A stretch of 64,000 nt of DNA from Spirosoma linguale DSM 74. GTDB taxonomy: Bacteria > Bacteroidota > Bacteroidia > Cytophagales > Spirosomataceae. Positions 18,230 through 27,006 of this stretch are shown one piece after another (within the stretch, counting starts at the first letter, position 1; each line of letters opens with the position of its first letter). Made by a program: the position numbers and the translations under genes. The stretch is from positions 1-64,000 of the forward strand of contig CP001770.1 in the NCBI GenBank assembly GCA_000024525.1, in the 5' to 3' direction. Under the pieces are notes generated by a model that searched no databases, was not told the DNA's origin, and worked only from the letters and a program-made list of their open reading frames with translations.

Positions 18230-19480
18230 ATGCTTGCTGACTCCTTTACCCGCCTGGTTGACGACTACAAACAAAACCCGAATCTGATTTACCAAAGTTG
18301 GTTTCTGCACAATGAAGACCGTCTGAAAGCCTTTCGCTCGATCCGGCGTGGCGTCTTACAAGTCATCAGTGACATTAAAGACGGTTCGTTTCCCAACGAT
18401 TTCAAAGGCAGTTCTCTTGAGTTTGTGCTCACCTGCATCACCGAGCAGAAACAGGTATTTGAAGGCGCGTCGCATCCTTTCTACTGGAAACCAAAGCTGC
18501 GTATTCCAGATATTTATGAGAATCAGGACCACAAGCGCTATTTCGGTCAGTTTCTGGAATGCTGCCTGAAAGCCACCAAACCCGAAACCATTGTCAACGA
18601 AATTCACAAACTGGATGCGCATAAGATCAAAGGGTTGGGGCCGGCCGTAGCCAGTATTCTTTATTTCCTGCATCCAACCTGGGTCCCCCCTTTTAATACG
18701 GCGATCATTAATGGCTATAACCGACTCTTTAATGAGCGTCGGAAACTAGGATCGTGGTCGGAATACCTGGCCATCCGCGAAAAGATGCTGACGGTAAACA
18801 ACGAGTATCGGTCTGTGCTGTCAAACGACCTGGGTGCCCTGGCGGGTTTGTTATTTGAGGTTGGAGCGGGTAACCTGCTGGTACCGGGACTGGCCGATCA
18901 ACCGGCCGTTGATCGGGAAAAGCTTCAGAAACAGATAGAAAAACGCCACAAAGGTGTGGTTGATGAACAACAGGAAGAACATACGCACAGCGAGATGCAG
19001 TATCACCTGCTAACCATTGGTCGGGCGCTGGGGTATGACGTGGCCGCTGCCCGAAATGACATGTCCCGTCACTATAACGGACATTCGTTTTCCTTCCTGA
19101 GTTTACCTGCTCTACCTCCCCTACCCGTCTCGGCTGAAACGAGCCAAACGATCAGCCTAATTGACATTGTCTGGTTAGAAAAAGGTACCGGTCGAATTAT
19201 CTGTGCCTTCGAGGTTGAGAAAAGCACGTCCATTTATTCCGGTATACTACGATTGACGGATTTAATCTGTTCATTACCTGACCATGCCACTGCGTTGTAT
19301 TTAGTGGTTCCTGATAGTCGCAGGAAAGAGGTAGAAATTCAACTAACCCGCCCGTCAATTAAGCAGACAAACACGCCAATTCGCTACATGCTCATGTCTG
19401 AGCTTCGGACCCATTGTGATGCGTTATGCAAATTTGGTGATAGCCACCGGGTGTTGGAGAAGATTGCCCGCTCTGTGTAA
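18230..19480 (+). CDS. HhH-like domain plus C-terminal nuclease-like domain
   Basis: 416 residues, no signal peptide. Residues 120-155 contain a helix-hairpin-helix-like stretch (HKIKGLGPAVASILYFLHP), as in DNA glycosylase-type folds. The C-terminal third has an aspartate in LIDIVWLE followed by AFEVEKSTSIYSGILR; the D...ExEK pattern resembles a PD-(D/E)XK nuclease core. A DNA-binding nuclease, perhaps restriction-like, is the best guess. It lies between the copper island and the replication region as a single gene on the plus strand, and no methyltransferase is next to it. Family name not recognised. Confidence 0.7.
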   Translation: MLADSFTRLVDDYKQNPNLIYQSWFLHNEDRLKAFRSIRRGVLQVISDIKDGSFPNDFKGSSLEFVLTCITEQKQVFEGASHPFYWKPKLRIPDIYENQDHKRYFGQFLECCLKATKPETIVNEIHKLDAHKIKGLGPAVASILYFLHPTWVPPFNTAIINGYNRLFNERRKLGSWSEYLAIREKMLTVNNEYRSVLSNDLGALAGLLFEVGAGNLLVPGLADQPAVDREKLQKQIEKRHKGVVDEQQEEHTHSEMQYHLLTIGRALGYDVAAARNDMSRHYNGHSFSFLSLPALPPLPVSAETSQTISLIDIVWLEKGTGRIICAFEVEKSTSIYSGILRLTDLICSLPDHATALYLVVPDSRRKEVEIQLTRPSIKQTNTPIRYMLMSELRTHCDALCKFGDSHRVLEKIARSV

Positions 19481-19913
19481 ATGCATAATTGAGTGATTAT
19501 TTCAGCACGCCTTTCTTGTGTTAAATAATACCATTTATCTTTTAGAAACATGCGACCCACCGCTGTGGTCGGAATTTTGCCGTGGCTGCCCGGCCTTTTT
19601 TATTTGGGTATGCCAATAGTAAGCCCAGAATAACTACTAGGAAAGCGTTTCTTCAAACGCCCCTTTTAAGCAACCATGAGCCCAACTTCAGCCAGTTACG
19701 TCAATACTAGCCAGGCTTAGTCTCAAATTGTTATCTCAAAAATCAACATCTCTTTTTCAAAGGAGGGTATGAGTTTGTGAGACTATTATTTGCTAAATGA
19801 GAAGTTATAGACTTCTTCGCATACCTACCCTGTTCTGTCTTACGACTAGTAAAATGCACTCTTATTCATATTTAATCTAACTACCTGTAAGTATCGCCAG
19901 CACACTGAACTCG
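19481..19913. other. Intergenic stretch without recognised content
   Basis: 433 bases between two convergent genes. I see only short open frames without family resemblance and no strong stem-loop, repeat or RNA gene. Confidence 0.5.
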
Positions 19914-20759
19914 TCAAGGTTCATCAAACAAATCTAACTGGGCCTGATCATTCGCTGGAGTTAATAGGCCAAACGCTTCCTGGCTTTCTAACTCGGTCCG
20001 TGGCCGAGCGTAAAGCCATTTAGGCCCTGATGTACTTTTAAGCGAAAACCGGTTCAGGTAATTCTCGATTTCCTTGTTCTGCTGCGGATGCACCCGGTTT
20101 ATTTCTGCCATGTTGACAAAAATAACGTTTTGCTTACTCTGAGTGATGTTACCAACCCGATCACGAATATGGTGTAGCAAGTGCTCTGAGGCATTGTCAT
20201 ACTCACCGGTTGGCAACTGGTATTTATAGCTGATATATAAGTAAGCATACCCCCGCTGGTAGGTTGAAACGGCTAACTCATATTTAGCTGATTGTTGCTG
20301 AACTTGCTGCCAGGCTTCTATTTCCTGCTGGGCATTGTATATTTTACGACGAGATTCAGCCTGGGCCAGTGGCGGTAAGTGGTCTATCTTATTCTGTAGC
20401 TGGTTAATTGATAATAACAAGCCATTGAGATAGTCATTAATATGTTCGTCGCGTTCTTCTTCTGTGAGGTCATGTGGCTTTTTGAGCCAATATTTATGCT
20501 TACTGAAAAAACTCATGCGTACAGCTGGCCGACCATAGTTGATCAGTTTCACGGTTTTGCATCCAAAGTCCCGCCAAATGGCGAAATCAGCCATGTATTT
20601 ACTATCGACAAAATGAATGTCGCCACATTCCTGCCAATTACCCTCTATATCCCATTCATTCCGGTCAGGTCTAAGTTTCGGAACTTTAGTAATTTGTTCT
20701 GATAAACCTGTTAGTAAGAACTGATACTCCTTTTCACTAAATTTTGTCTTTTTCTTCAT
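19914..20759 (-). CDS. Unknown protein next to the replication origin
   Basis: 281 residues, soluble and charged. The N-terminal half has several aromatic-rich strands (IHFVDSKYMADFAIWRDFG), the middle a long helix (about 115-155), and the end a short acidic tail. I do not recognise a family. It is transcribed away from the iteron region, which is common for plasmid maintenance or copy-control genes, but nothing in its sequence shows such a role. A 19-bp palindrome lies 44 bases upstream of its ATG. Confidence 0.68.
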   Translation of the reverse strand: MKKKTKFSEKEYQFLLTGLSEQITKVPKLRPDRNEWDIEGNWQECGDIHFVDSKYMADFAIWRDFGCKTVKLINYGRPAVRMSFFSKHKYWLKKPHDLTEEERDEHINDYLNGLLLSINQLQNKIDHLPPLAQAESRRKIYNAQQEIEAWQQVQQQSAKYELAVSTYQRGYAYLYISYKYQLPTGEYDNASEHLLHHIRDRVGNITQSKQNVIFVNMAEINRVHPQQNKEIENYLNRFSLKSTSGPKWLYARPRTELESQEAFGLLTPANDQAQLDLFDEP

Positions 20760-20802
20760 GGCGGAGAAGGGTGAATTTAGTATAAAGATAATTACCTTTT
20801 TA

Positions 20803-20821
20803 TTTTACTCTCAGAGTAAAA
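20803..20821. promoter_or_regulatory. 19-bp palindrome upstream of the unknown origin-side gene
   Basis: TTTTACTCT-C-AGAGTAAAA is a perfect 9-bp inverted repeat with one central base. It sits in the promoter region of the minus-strand gene starting at 20759. A repressor site is plausible; a small hairpin is the alternative. Confidence 0.4.
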
Positions 20822-21041
20822 CTAATTTTTATGAAATGATTTTTCTATTTCTGATTTAAAAATTTGATCCTCAATTCATGAGTAGACTTATCACCTCAAT
20901 ACATCTTTGATCAATTACAACTTGTTTCTTTTTTTTAATTGTTCTGAAATTGAGAACTTGATTATTTGATACTTGTAAGTCATTTTCTATGAGGGTAACT
21001 ATCTATAAAACAATTAGTTACGAAAGTTTCAATTAATATAA

Positions 21042-21215
21042 GGCAAGATCCAGATAGGTTTTAGCAAGAAGTAGGTAGGTTTAGGCAAGATAGAAGTAGG
21101 TTAAAGTAAGATGATGGTAGGTTCAGGCAAGACAGAAGTATCCACAATTGACCTTTTAAGCAAGATGGAAGTAGATTTGAGCAAGATAGAAGTAGGTTTA
21201 AAGCAAGATACATAT
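21042..21215 (+). repeat. Iteron array, probable replication origin
   Basis: About eight imperfect direct repeats near 20-22 bp with core GCAAGATAGAAGTAGGTT start near 21042, 21064, 21084, 21106, 21126, 21160, 21180 and 21202. Further partial copies are at 21387-21396 and 21411-21425, just before the Rep gene. One unit (21126) is followed by a divergent 13-base insertion. The flanks are strongly AT-rich. Tandem iterons directly upstream of a Rep_3 initiator are the usual form of an iteron-controlled plasmid origin; the Rep protein would bind them and open the AT-rich segment. Confidence 0.88.
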
Positions 21216-21487
21216 ACACTCATGATGCTTTAAATATAAATTTCAGTTAATTATATACATGCCATTTTTATTACCTAATAACAATATGTTACTCATATTA
21301 TTCGTTAAATTTTGGTAAGTACAACAGGTAAAACAAGCTAAATATAAACTGCTAATAATCAGATATATAGATAAGTAAAGCAATATAAAAGTAGGTTAAT
21401 GGAGCACCGTAAAGCAAGATAGGGATTTTCTATATTGCTTTGATAGCGATTATTCATATTTTTGAGCTAGACTTACCAGGAAATAAC

Positions 21488-22459
21488 ATGGGAGAACTCG
21501 TCCACATTCAAGAGCCGCTCCGGCTACTATTATCTCGAAACAACTTCGACTTACTAGAAAGGCGAGTTTATTGGCTGATACTCAGGCATATTAAACAGCT
21601 TCAGACCTTGAGGCCCGCTGAAGTCGAAACCCTTCCGAGTGAATTTCCGGCATTCAAGATTCCCATTACTGATTTACAACTACCTAATTCCTCTTCCGAG
21701 GTTAATTACTCTACATACAAGAGGGTTGCCCAGCGACTTACATCCCGGCAACTATACCTTGATTCCCCAGCGCAGCACGAGTTTACGTCAGTGGTCGTTT
21801 TTCCAATGGCCCGCTATAGTAAAGGTGTATTAACGGTTGAGGTTAATAAACACTTGGTGCCTTACATGATCGACTTAAGTAAGGGGTATACCAAGCTCCA
21901 ACTTCAGGCAGCCTTGTCCCTTAATAGTCAGTACGCTCAGAATTTATATACGAGACTCTGTAAGTTCCTTGATACAGGTATCTGGCGGGTTAGCGTTATA
22001 GATTTGAAAGACATCCTCGACGCCCAACAATACGTTCGCTGGTCTAACTTCAAGCAGACCGTATTGGCTCGGGCGATGGAAGAAATCAATCAGAAGACGG
22101 ATATCGAAGTTTTCGTCAACGAAAAGAGAGAAGGCCGCTTTATCACGACGCTCATTTTTACGATAAAGAGGCAGTCTCGAAAAGACAACAAAGCATTTGA
22201 TGCCTTTAACGAGGAAATGGACATGGTGTATGCTCAACCGACTGAAGAACTTCAGAGTAAAGCAACTCAAATACTACTTCAGAACTATCGATTCACTAGT
22301 GCCCAGATGCGAGAAATCGTCAGTAATGAAAACTTACTACAAGAATTTATTCGGCTCGACGTGTTGATCCAGAAGGGGTTCATTGATGTAAAGACGAATC
22401 CAACCAGGTACATCGCCGGCATCTTATTTAAAAAACCGAAAGTTGCGGCTACCAAGTAA
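21488..22459 (+). CDS. Rep_3 family plasmid replication initiator
   Basis: 323 residues from the ATG at 21488; a longer reading from TTG at 21440 is open but lacks support. The protein has the two-winged-helix layout of Rep_3/RepB initiators: an N-terminal helix (FDLLERRVYWLILRHI), a first winged helix, then SLNSQYAQNLYTRLCKFLDTG and a strand-rich second winged helix ending in RFITTLIFTIKR. It would bind the iterons upstream, both to start replication and to repress its own gene. Its presence with the array is the main reason to read this window as a plasmid. The extra C-terminal 80 residues are Bacteroidota-like. Confidence 0.93.
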   Translation: MGELVHIQEPLRLLLSRNNFDLLERRVYWLILRHIKQLQTLRPAEVETLPSEFPAFKIPITDLQLPNSSSEVNYSTYKRVAQRLTSRQLYLDSPAQHEFTSVVVFPMARYSKGVLTVEVNKHLVPYMIDLSKGYTKLQLQAALSLNSQYAQNLYTRLCKFLDTGIWRVSVIDLKDILDAQQYVRWSNFKQTVLARAMEEINQKTDIEVFVNEKREGRFITTLIFTIKRQSRKDNKAFDAFNEEMDMVYAQPTEELQSKATQILLQNYRFTSAQMREIVSNENLLQEFIRLDVLIQKGFIDVKTNPTRYIAGILFKKPKVAATK

Positions 22460-22486
22460 GTTAAGTGAATTTATTACTCAACGATT

Positions 22487-22978
22487 ATGATACGATTGAC
22501 ACTACCAAGAGCCTGCACGCTGTTGTGTTTGCTTCTGCTAGCTGGTTGTTCAAAAGAGAATGCCGGGCCAGCAATCGACTCCGCACAGATAGTCGGTAGC
22601 TGGCAGATTACCACGATTACGGCTGATCCTGCTGTTACCTCTCCCAATTATGGGAGTACTACAGATGTTCTCCAGCTATATCAGCAAAACATTGGTAAAG
22701 ATTGTGTGGGCCCAACCCGATACGAATTTGCGGCTGACGGCGCATTACAGCTCACAACCTCGGCGGATTGCCAGAATAGGTTGAAAAGTCTTTTCGGATT
22801 TACCTCAGCGAACTGGCGCACAAACGGCCAGCAACTACGCGTGGAAGGTAATTACGATGCACTCTCCTATACCGTGACGGAACAAAGTCCGCAGACTATG
22901 GTGTGGCAACGAACGGAGTACAACTCCCCGTTTGACGGGAAAACTCATTTGTATACGATCAAGTTGTCAAAGCGGTAA
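22487..22978 (+). CDS. Lipocalin-like lipoprotein
   Basis: 163 residues with a lipoprotein signal (LLCLLLLAGCSKE, lipid Cys near 21). The mature part starts with IVGSWQITTI and continues as beta strands with two further Cys residues, matching the lipocalin-like family common in Bacteroidota. Ligand and role are unknown. It starts 27 bases after the Rep gene stop and may be read from the same transcript. Confidence 0.8.
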   Translation: MIRLTLPRACTLLCLLLLAGCSKENAGPAIDSAQIVGSWQITTITADPAVTSPNYGSTTDVLQLYQQNIGKDCVGPTRYEFAADGALQLTTSADCQNRLKSLFGFTSANWRTNGQQLRVEGNYDALSYTVTEQSPQTMVWQRTEYNSPFDGKTHLYTIKLSKR

Positions 22979-23119
22979 GTTGGGGGGGCCAACATTCGTA
23001 CGAAATGTTCCGTCAGGCCAACTCTGCGGGTTAAATAACTCGACTTTAAGTGATCGATAGCTTACTTTGGCTGTTTAACCGGGTTTATTTCCCAGAAAAT
23101 ACGTTCAAAAGCTATTAAT

Positions 23120-23338
23120 TTGCCATGCATTGACTCAGTAAATAAATCGAACCAAATTTTAGACCAGCTCGACGCAGTAACGTCGGCTGGTGACATTCAG
23201 CAAATGGGATCTGGCATTCATAAATTGACAGGCGATCGAGCAGAATTCTGGTCGATCAAAGTTTCACCAAGCTACCGGATTATATTCCGGTTTGCAGACG
23301 GAGACGTTCAAAACGTTGACTACATAGATTATCATTAG
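23120..23338 (+). CDS. HigB/RelE-like toxin, N-terminally short
   Basis: The visible part (about 60 residues) matches the C-terminal two thirds of HigB ribosome-dependent mRNA interferases: LDAVTSAGDIQ, HKLTGDRAEFWSIKVSPSYRIIFRFADGDVQNVDYIDYH. Full HigB proteins have about 90 residues, so some 20-30 N-terminal residues are missing or lie in another frame; the only start is a TTG. It is 11 bases upstream of a HigA-like gene. It could be a decayed toxin or one with an altered N-terminus. Confidence 0.65.
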   Translation: MPCIDSVNKSNQILDQLDAVTSAGDIQQMGSGIHKLTGDRAEFWSIKVSPSYRIIFRFADGDVQNVDYIDYH

Positions 23339-23349
23339 GGAGCAACACT

Positions 23350-23538
23350 ATGATAAAAAGAGCATTAGCGCCTGTACATCCAGGCGAAATCTTACGAGAA
23401 GATTATATTAAGGAGCGCGGCTTGACCATTACAGAGGTCGCTGCAGGACTAGGCGTACCACGTCCTAATTTGTCTCCAATCTTAAATGAGCGAGCAGGTA
23501 TTAGTCCTGAAATGGCCGTGAAGCTGTCCGACTTATGA
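23350..23538 (+). pseudogene. Truncated HigA-like antitoxin
   Basis: 62 residues that match the N-terminal half of HigA antitoxins (APVHPGEILREDYI, LTITEVAAGLGVPRPNLSPILNERAGISPEMAVKLS) and then stop. HigA proteins normally continue for another 35-45 residues with the end of the XRE fold (AFG..EFWLNLQ). The helix-turn-helix is therefore incomplete. The stop codon overlaps the ATG of a small membrane-protein frame (ATGA), suggesting a deletion that joined unrelated sequence. Confidence 0.72.
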
Positions 23539-23711
23539 CAATTGAAACAGTAAATATCCTCTTCTCAATTGGATTAATAATGGGTTCGATCATCCTACTT
23601 ATCTACCTGTGGAAGAAGACCGATTGGAAACAAGAGCGTGAATTTCAACGGTACATGCGCTCCATTGACTCGAAAAAACTGCCTGAAAAGCCCCGATCAC
23701 CTAACCAATAA
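23535..23711 (+). CDS. Small single-pass membrane protein
   Basis: A 58-residue frame starting in the ATGA overlap with the HigA stop. Residues 6-25 (VNILFSIGLIMGSIILLIYL) form one clear membrane helix, followed by a basic, charged tail (KKTDWKQEREFQRYMRS). I do not recognise a family. Its overlap suggests translational coupling to the antitoxin remnant. Membrane toxins of this size exist, but no such function can be claimed. Confidence 0.5.
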   Translation: MTIETVNILFSIGLIMGSIILLIYLWKKTDWKQEREFQRYMRSIDSKKLPEKPRSPNQ

Positions 23712-23964
23712 GCGGTTACTCCGGATTCGAGGACAACATCGAATCGGTCTCGTCTTGGTTAGCCCGTTCTATGGTTTGGACGAATTCCTCTGTTGAAACC
23801 GTATGAATATAGGGGTCGTCAAGTTCTTCGGTCGAATCTGTATTAGTGAGCGGATCATTTACAATCATGCCTGCCGTAGCTTAAAGAATAAAACCAGGTT
23901 GAACCGGGTTATCAGATCAGAACCTGTCCAGTTCTGGAAAGTTCGCTGTAGAATCCGAAAGTCT

Positions 23965-25305
23965 ATGTCTACCCTGTCGCATCCTGTAAACTTGGCTGAA
24001 TTTGTTCACCGTCACACAAATTATATTTTGCGTGATTCGGTGAAAACCCAAGATTTCACCAATTTTAAGTTCCAAGTAGATTCTCTCTTTATGGCTGATA
24101 CACCCATCTCGCTGCAGCATTCCCAAAACCAGGGAAGCAACCAGACCCTCGGCAAGACAATCACCCGATATACCGTTAGTCAACTGATTCGCTATTTTGC
24201 GGCCGACCTGCCCAAAGCAAGCAATTATCCCCGACATGCCAGAGCTTATGTAGTGTTTTGTCTTAAGCAAGGTTTTGGCATCGATGGATTAAGCTTTACC
24301 CGATTTACCACAGAGTTACCGCCTAACCGGGTGTCGCCGATCCGTAAATTCTTACTATTCTATCAGACCATTGGAAGTCCAGCGGTCGTAGCCGACCCAA
24401 AGACCACTAAAATACCGCCAGCCGCTAACGAACTGATCTTGCGATTTATTCGCGAAGCAAAAAATTTGCGGGGTGACCGATCCAAGGAAACCTACACCAA
24501 AGCACTAAATGCCTTCTTCATTTATGTTGATCAGCAGCTTGCGCAGGGTCAACCGGCCTCATTCAGTGGATTGACAGTTTCTGATTTTGTGCAGCAGCTG
24601 AAAGATAACCAATACTCAGCGTTTACCATAAACCTATATCTGTCGGCCATTAAGCAGTTGGCAGCCTGGTGTATCCGAAAACGCGAGGATATCAAGTTGG
24701 TCGAAGATCAACTTAATGCATTGCGAGACATTGGCGACGTAAGGGGATTGGCTATCGAGCGAACCTTTTATAAAGACAGTTTGGAATCCCATGAACGGCA
24801 ACAGGTCTTAGGGGATATTGAGACGGCACGGGATAGATCTGTGCTTGTTTTATTGGGACTGGAGGGGTTACGCACCGTTGAAGTAACCCGGCTAAAGTTG
24901 GGCGATTTAGACTTCGAAAAGCATCAATTACTGGTGCTGGGAAAAGGGAAAAGCACAAAAAAAGCCATTAAATTTTTTGCCGGATGTCGTACGGTTATAC
25001 AAACTTATCTGGAAGAAACAGGCCGGTGGCCCCTTCCCTACGGCCAACGTGGGGAGTATCTATTTGATAATCTAAAGACGCATCAAATACGATATATAGT
25101 CGATAAGCAATTGAAGAAACATGGCTTGAAACGAACAGGTATGTCTGCTCACAGTTTACGGCATACGGTAGGCCAACTCTTACTGGAAGAAGGTGTTAGT
25201 TTAGAACATGTGCAGCAGCATCTGCGCCATGAAACGATGGAAACTACCCAGTTTTATACCAAGAAAAAGACCCGAAAAACGTATTTCCAGCAGATGCCCG
25301 ATTGA
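23965..25305 (+). CDS. Tyrosine recombinase / integrase
   Basis: 446 residues from the ATG at 23965; the frame is open farther upstream to 23803 but that part is unlike the family. An N-terminal SAM-like core-binding domain (about 120-240 of the long reading) is followed by the catalytic domain with Arg in LEGLRTVEVTRL, HSLRHT, LRHETMETTQFY and the nucleophile Tyr near the end. It would cut and rejoin DNA at specific sites: resolution of plasmid multimers or movement of a cassette. It is flanked by no obvious att repeats, and upstream it abuts the decayed HigBA unit. Confidence 0.9.
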   Translation: MSTLSHPVNLAEFVHRHTNYILRDSVKTQDFTNFKFQVDSLFMADTPISLQHSQNQGSNQTLGKTITRYTVSQLIRYFAADLPKASNYPRHARAYVVFCLKQGFGIDGLSFTRFTTELPPNRVSPIRKFLLFYQTIGSPAVVADPKTTKIPPAANELILRFIREAKNLRGDRSKETYTKALNAFFIYVDQQLAQGQPASFSGLTVSDFVQQLKDNQYSAFTINLYLSAIKQLAAWCIRKREDIKLVEDQLNALRDIGDVRGLAIERTFYKDSLESHERQQVLGDIETARDRSVLVLLGLEGLRTVEVTRLKLGDLDFEKHQLLVLGKGKSTKKAIKFFAGCRTVIQTYLEETGRWPLPYGQRGEYLFDNLKTHQIRYIVDKQLKKHGLKRTGMSAHSLRHTVGQLLLEEGVSLEHVQQHLRHETMETTQFYTKKKTRKTYFQQMPD

Positions 25306-25405
25306 CCTGATAGTCAAGACAGAAAAATAATAACGTTGTACCCTACATCGTTCCCTTCACAGTTGCCCAATATCGAGGTTTAACTAAAGAGCGACGGTAG
25401 CGTAA

Positions 25406-25663
25406 CTACCCTGGTAGGTCTAACCAGTGGTTTAGTGTTTCGCTGACATCAGGATGTTCAGCAGCCTGAAAATTTAACTCCAGATCTAAAAGTCGCAGTG
25501 CCTGCTCAAAAATTAGTTTCTGCGCAATTGTCGGCACAAAGTTGGGCTCGGCCAGATCACACGATAATTGATGCAAAGAGTCTACTCTAAATAAATAGGT
25601 TGATCCAGATAACATACTTTTCACAGCAAGGGTAGCTCGATTTTCAACATTCTTATACGGCAC
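25406..25663 (-). CDS. Small hypothetical protein
   Basis: 85 residues, mostly helical (VPTIAQKLIFEQALRLLDLELNF), acidic and without a signal peptide. No family recognised. It converges on the recombinase gene and is divergent from the GNAT gene, with about 200 AT-rich bases upstream. Plausible as a gene by length and composition, but unproven. Confidence 0.45.
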   Translation of the reverse strand: MPYKNVENRATLAVKSMLSGSTYLFRVDSLHQLSCDLAEPNFVPTIAQKLIFEQALRLLDLELNFQAAEHPDVSETLNHWLDLPG

Positions 25664-25869
25664 ATTTGCTACAATTGCATCACAAGTTTACAAACAAATA
25701 AATTTATTTAGCGGCTACCGGGTTAATCCGGCCGGATTTGAGGACAAACAGGGTATTTGTCAGGACAAACCCGTATTACCTATTCCCCGGTTGGCAAAAA
25801 GGCCAATGCGAAACGAATCAATTACTCTACTTGTTTTGTATATCTAATAGTTCAATCGAGTAATTCATT

Positions 25870-26940
25870 GTGAAGTCAGATCATTTTGCATTCTTAGGAC
25901 AGAATATCCTGTTCCAACGTGACTCCTTATCCCTGTGTGTATCAACTAACGCTGACCCACAGGCTGCCGAGCTACTTCAACAGACGACCTACGGCACCGA
26001 AGGTATTCGCTACCGTCAACTGGGTCAGGAAATTAAGCTAAAGCAACTCCACCAGCCCAATTTCTTTCATCTTTACGACCAGACAGAGTTAATAGGATTA
26101 TATTGCCTGGACCAGCGGCCAATTGATTTCCCGGGTGCCACGGTCAGTGGCTATTACGGTCGTTACCTGGCCGTGCGTGACGATGCTCAAGGCAACGGAT
26201 ACGGACAACTACTTAAAACGACTGCTGTTAATTACATCAGCCAAAACGTTTCAGGTCCTCTCCTATTTTACTCATACATTGAAAGCAAGAATAGCCGCTC
26301 CATGGCGGCTTCGCTTCGGGAAAATTTTGCGTCGGTGGCTCGACTTAAAACATTCATGTTCAGGCGATTCTCCCCCCATATGGATGAGCGTTTTAACGTG
26401 GTTTCAGTGGCGGATACCGACAGCATTCTGAATGCAATCCGAAGGCAGTATGCAGCCTACGGTTTCACGAATTTTTTGAACATCAATTACCGAAACCACT
26501 ACTTTACCCTAAAAGAAAATGGCCGCATCGTGGCTGGGATTCAGGCCAATCCAATCGTGTGGAAACTGATCCATATCCCTGGTAAGTTGGGGCCATTTAT
26601 CCGGTATATAGCCCCCTTTGTGCCAGGCCTCCGGCGGTTCTTCAACCCGTCGAGGCAGTCGTTCGTGGCTCTGGAAGGTGTTTTTATTGAGGACGGGCGA
26701 ACAGATCTGTTACCCATTTTGCTGGAAAGTGTATTGTCCCATTTCAATGTCCATACCGCTATGTGGCAGATTGACGAAAAAGATCCACTGATTAACCAAC
26801 TGAACAGCCGACAGATGGGCCGTCTCAGCCAGTTTCAGCCAGGGGTTACAACGCATGTTATGGTTAAGGCCGTTGACCTGCCTTCAAGCATTGAATTGGG
26901 CAAAGCGCCAGCTTACGTTTCCAGTTTTGACTACTCCTAA
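25870..26940 (+). CDS. GNAT-fold acetyltransferase-like protein
   Basis: 356 residues from a GTG start. Residues 30-150 resemble a GNAT domain with the acetyl-CoA loop seen as RYLAVRDDAQGNGYGQLL (QxxGxG); the second half (about 180-340) may be another, degenerate GNAT unit. Substrate unknown. It is followed after 66 bases by a LytS-like kinase and a LytTR regulator on the same strand, so the product may be controlled by, or feed into, that two-component system. N-terminal function is inferred from motif only. Confidence 0.75.
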   Translation: MKSDHFAFLGQNILFQRDSLSLCVSTNADPQAAELLQQTTYGTEGIRYRQLGQEIKLKQLHQPNFFHLYDQTELIGLYCLDQRPIDFPGATVSGYYGRYLAVRDDAQGNGYGQLLKTTAVNYISQNVSGPLLFYSYIESKNSRSMAASLRENFASVARLKTFMFRRFSPHMDERFNVVSVADTDSILNAIRRQYAAYGFTNFLNINYRNHYFTLKENGRIVAGIQANPIVWKLIHIPGKLGPFIRYIAPFVPGLRRFFNPSRQSFVALEGVFIEDGRTDLLPILLESVLSHFNVHTAMWQIDEKDPLINQLNSRQMGRLSQFQPGVTTHVMVKAVDLPSSIELGKAPAYVSSFDYS

Positions 26941-27006
26941 GTCACGCCGATTACAGTAGGCACTTGTTACTTTTCCAACTTAAGAAGAGCGGCTAGCCGC
27001 TGTCCA

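Noticed and set aside
21042..21215. Iteron block as a CRISPR array
   Set aside because: Repeats are almost contiguous, so there are no spacers, and a Rep_3 gene follows.
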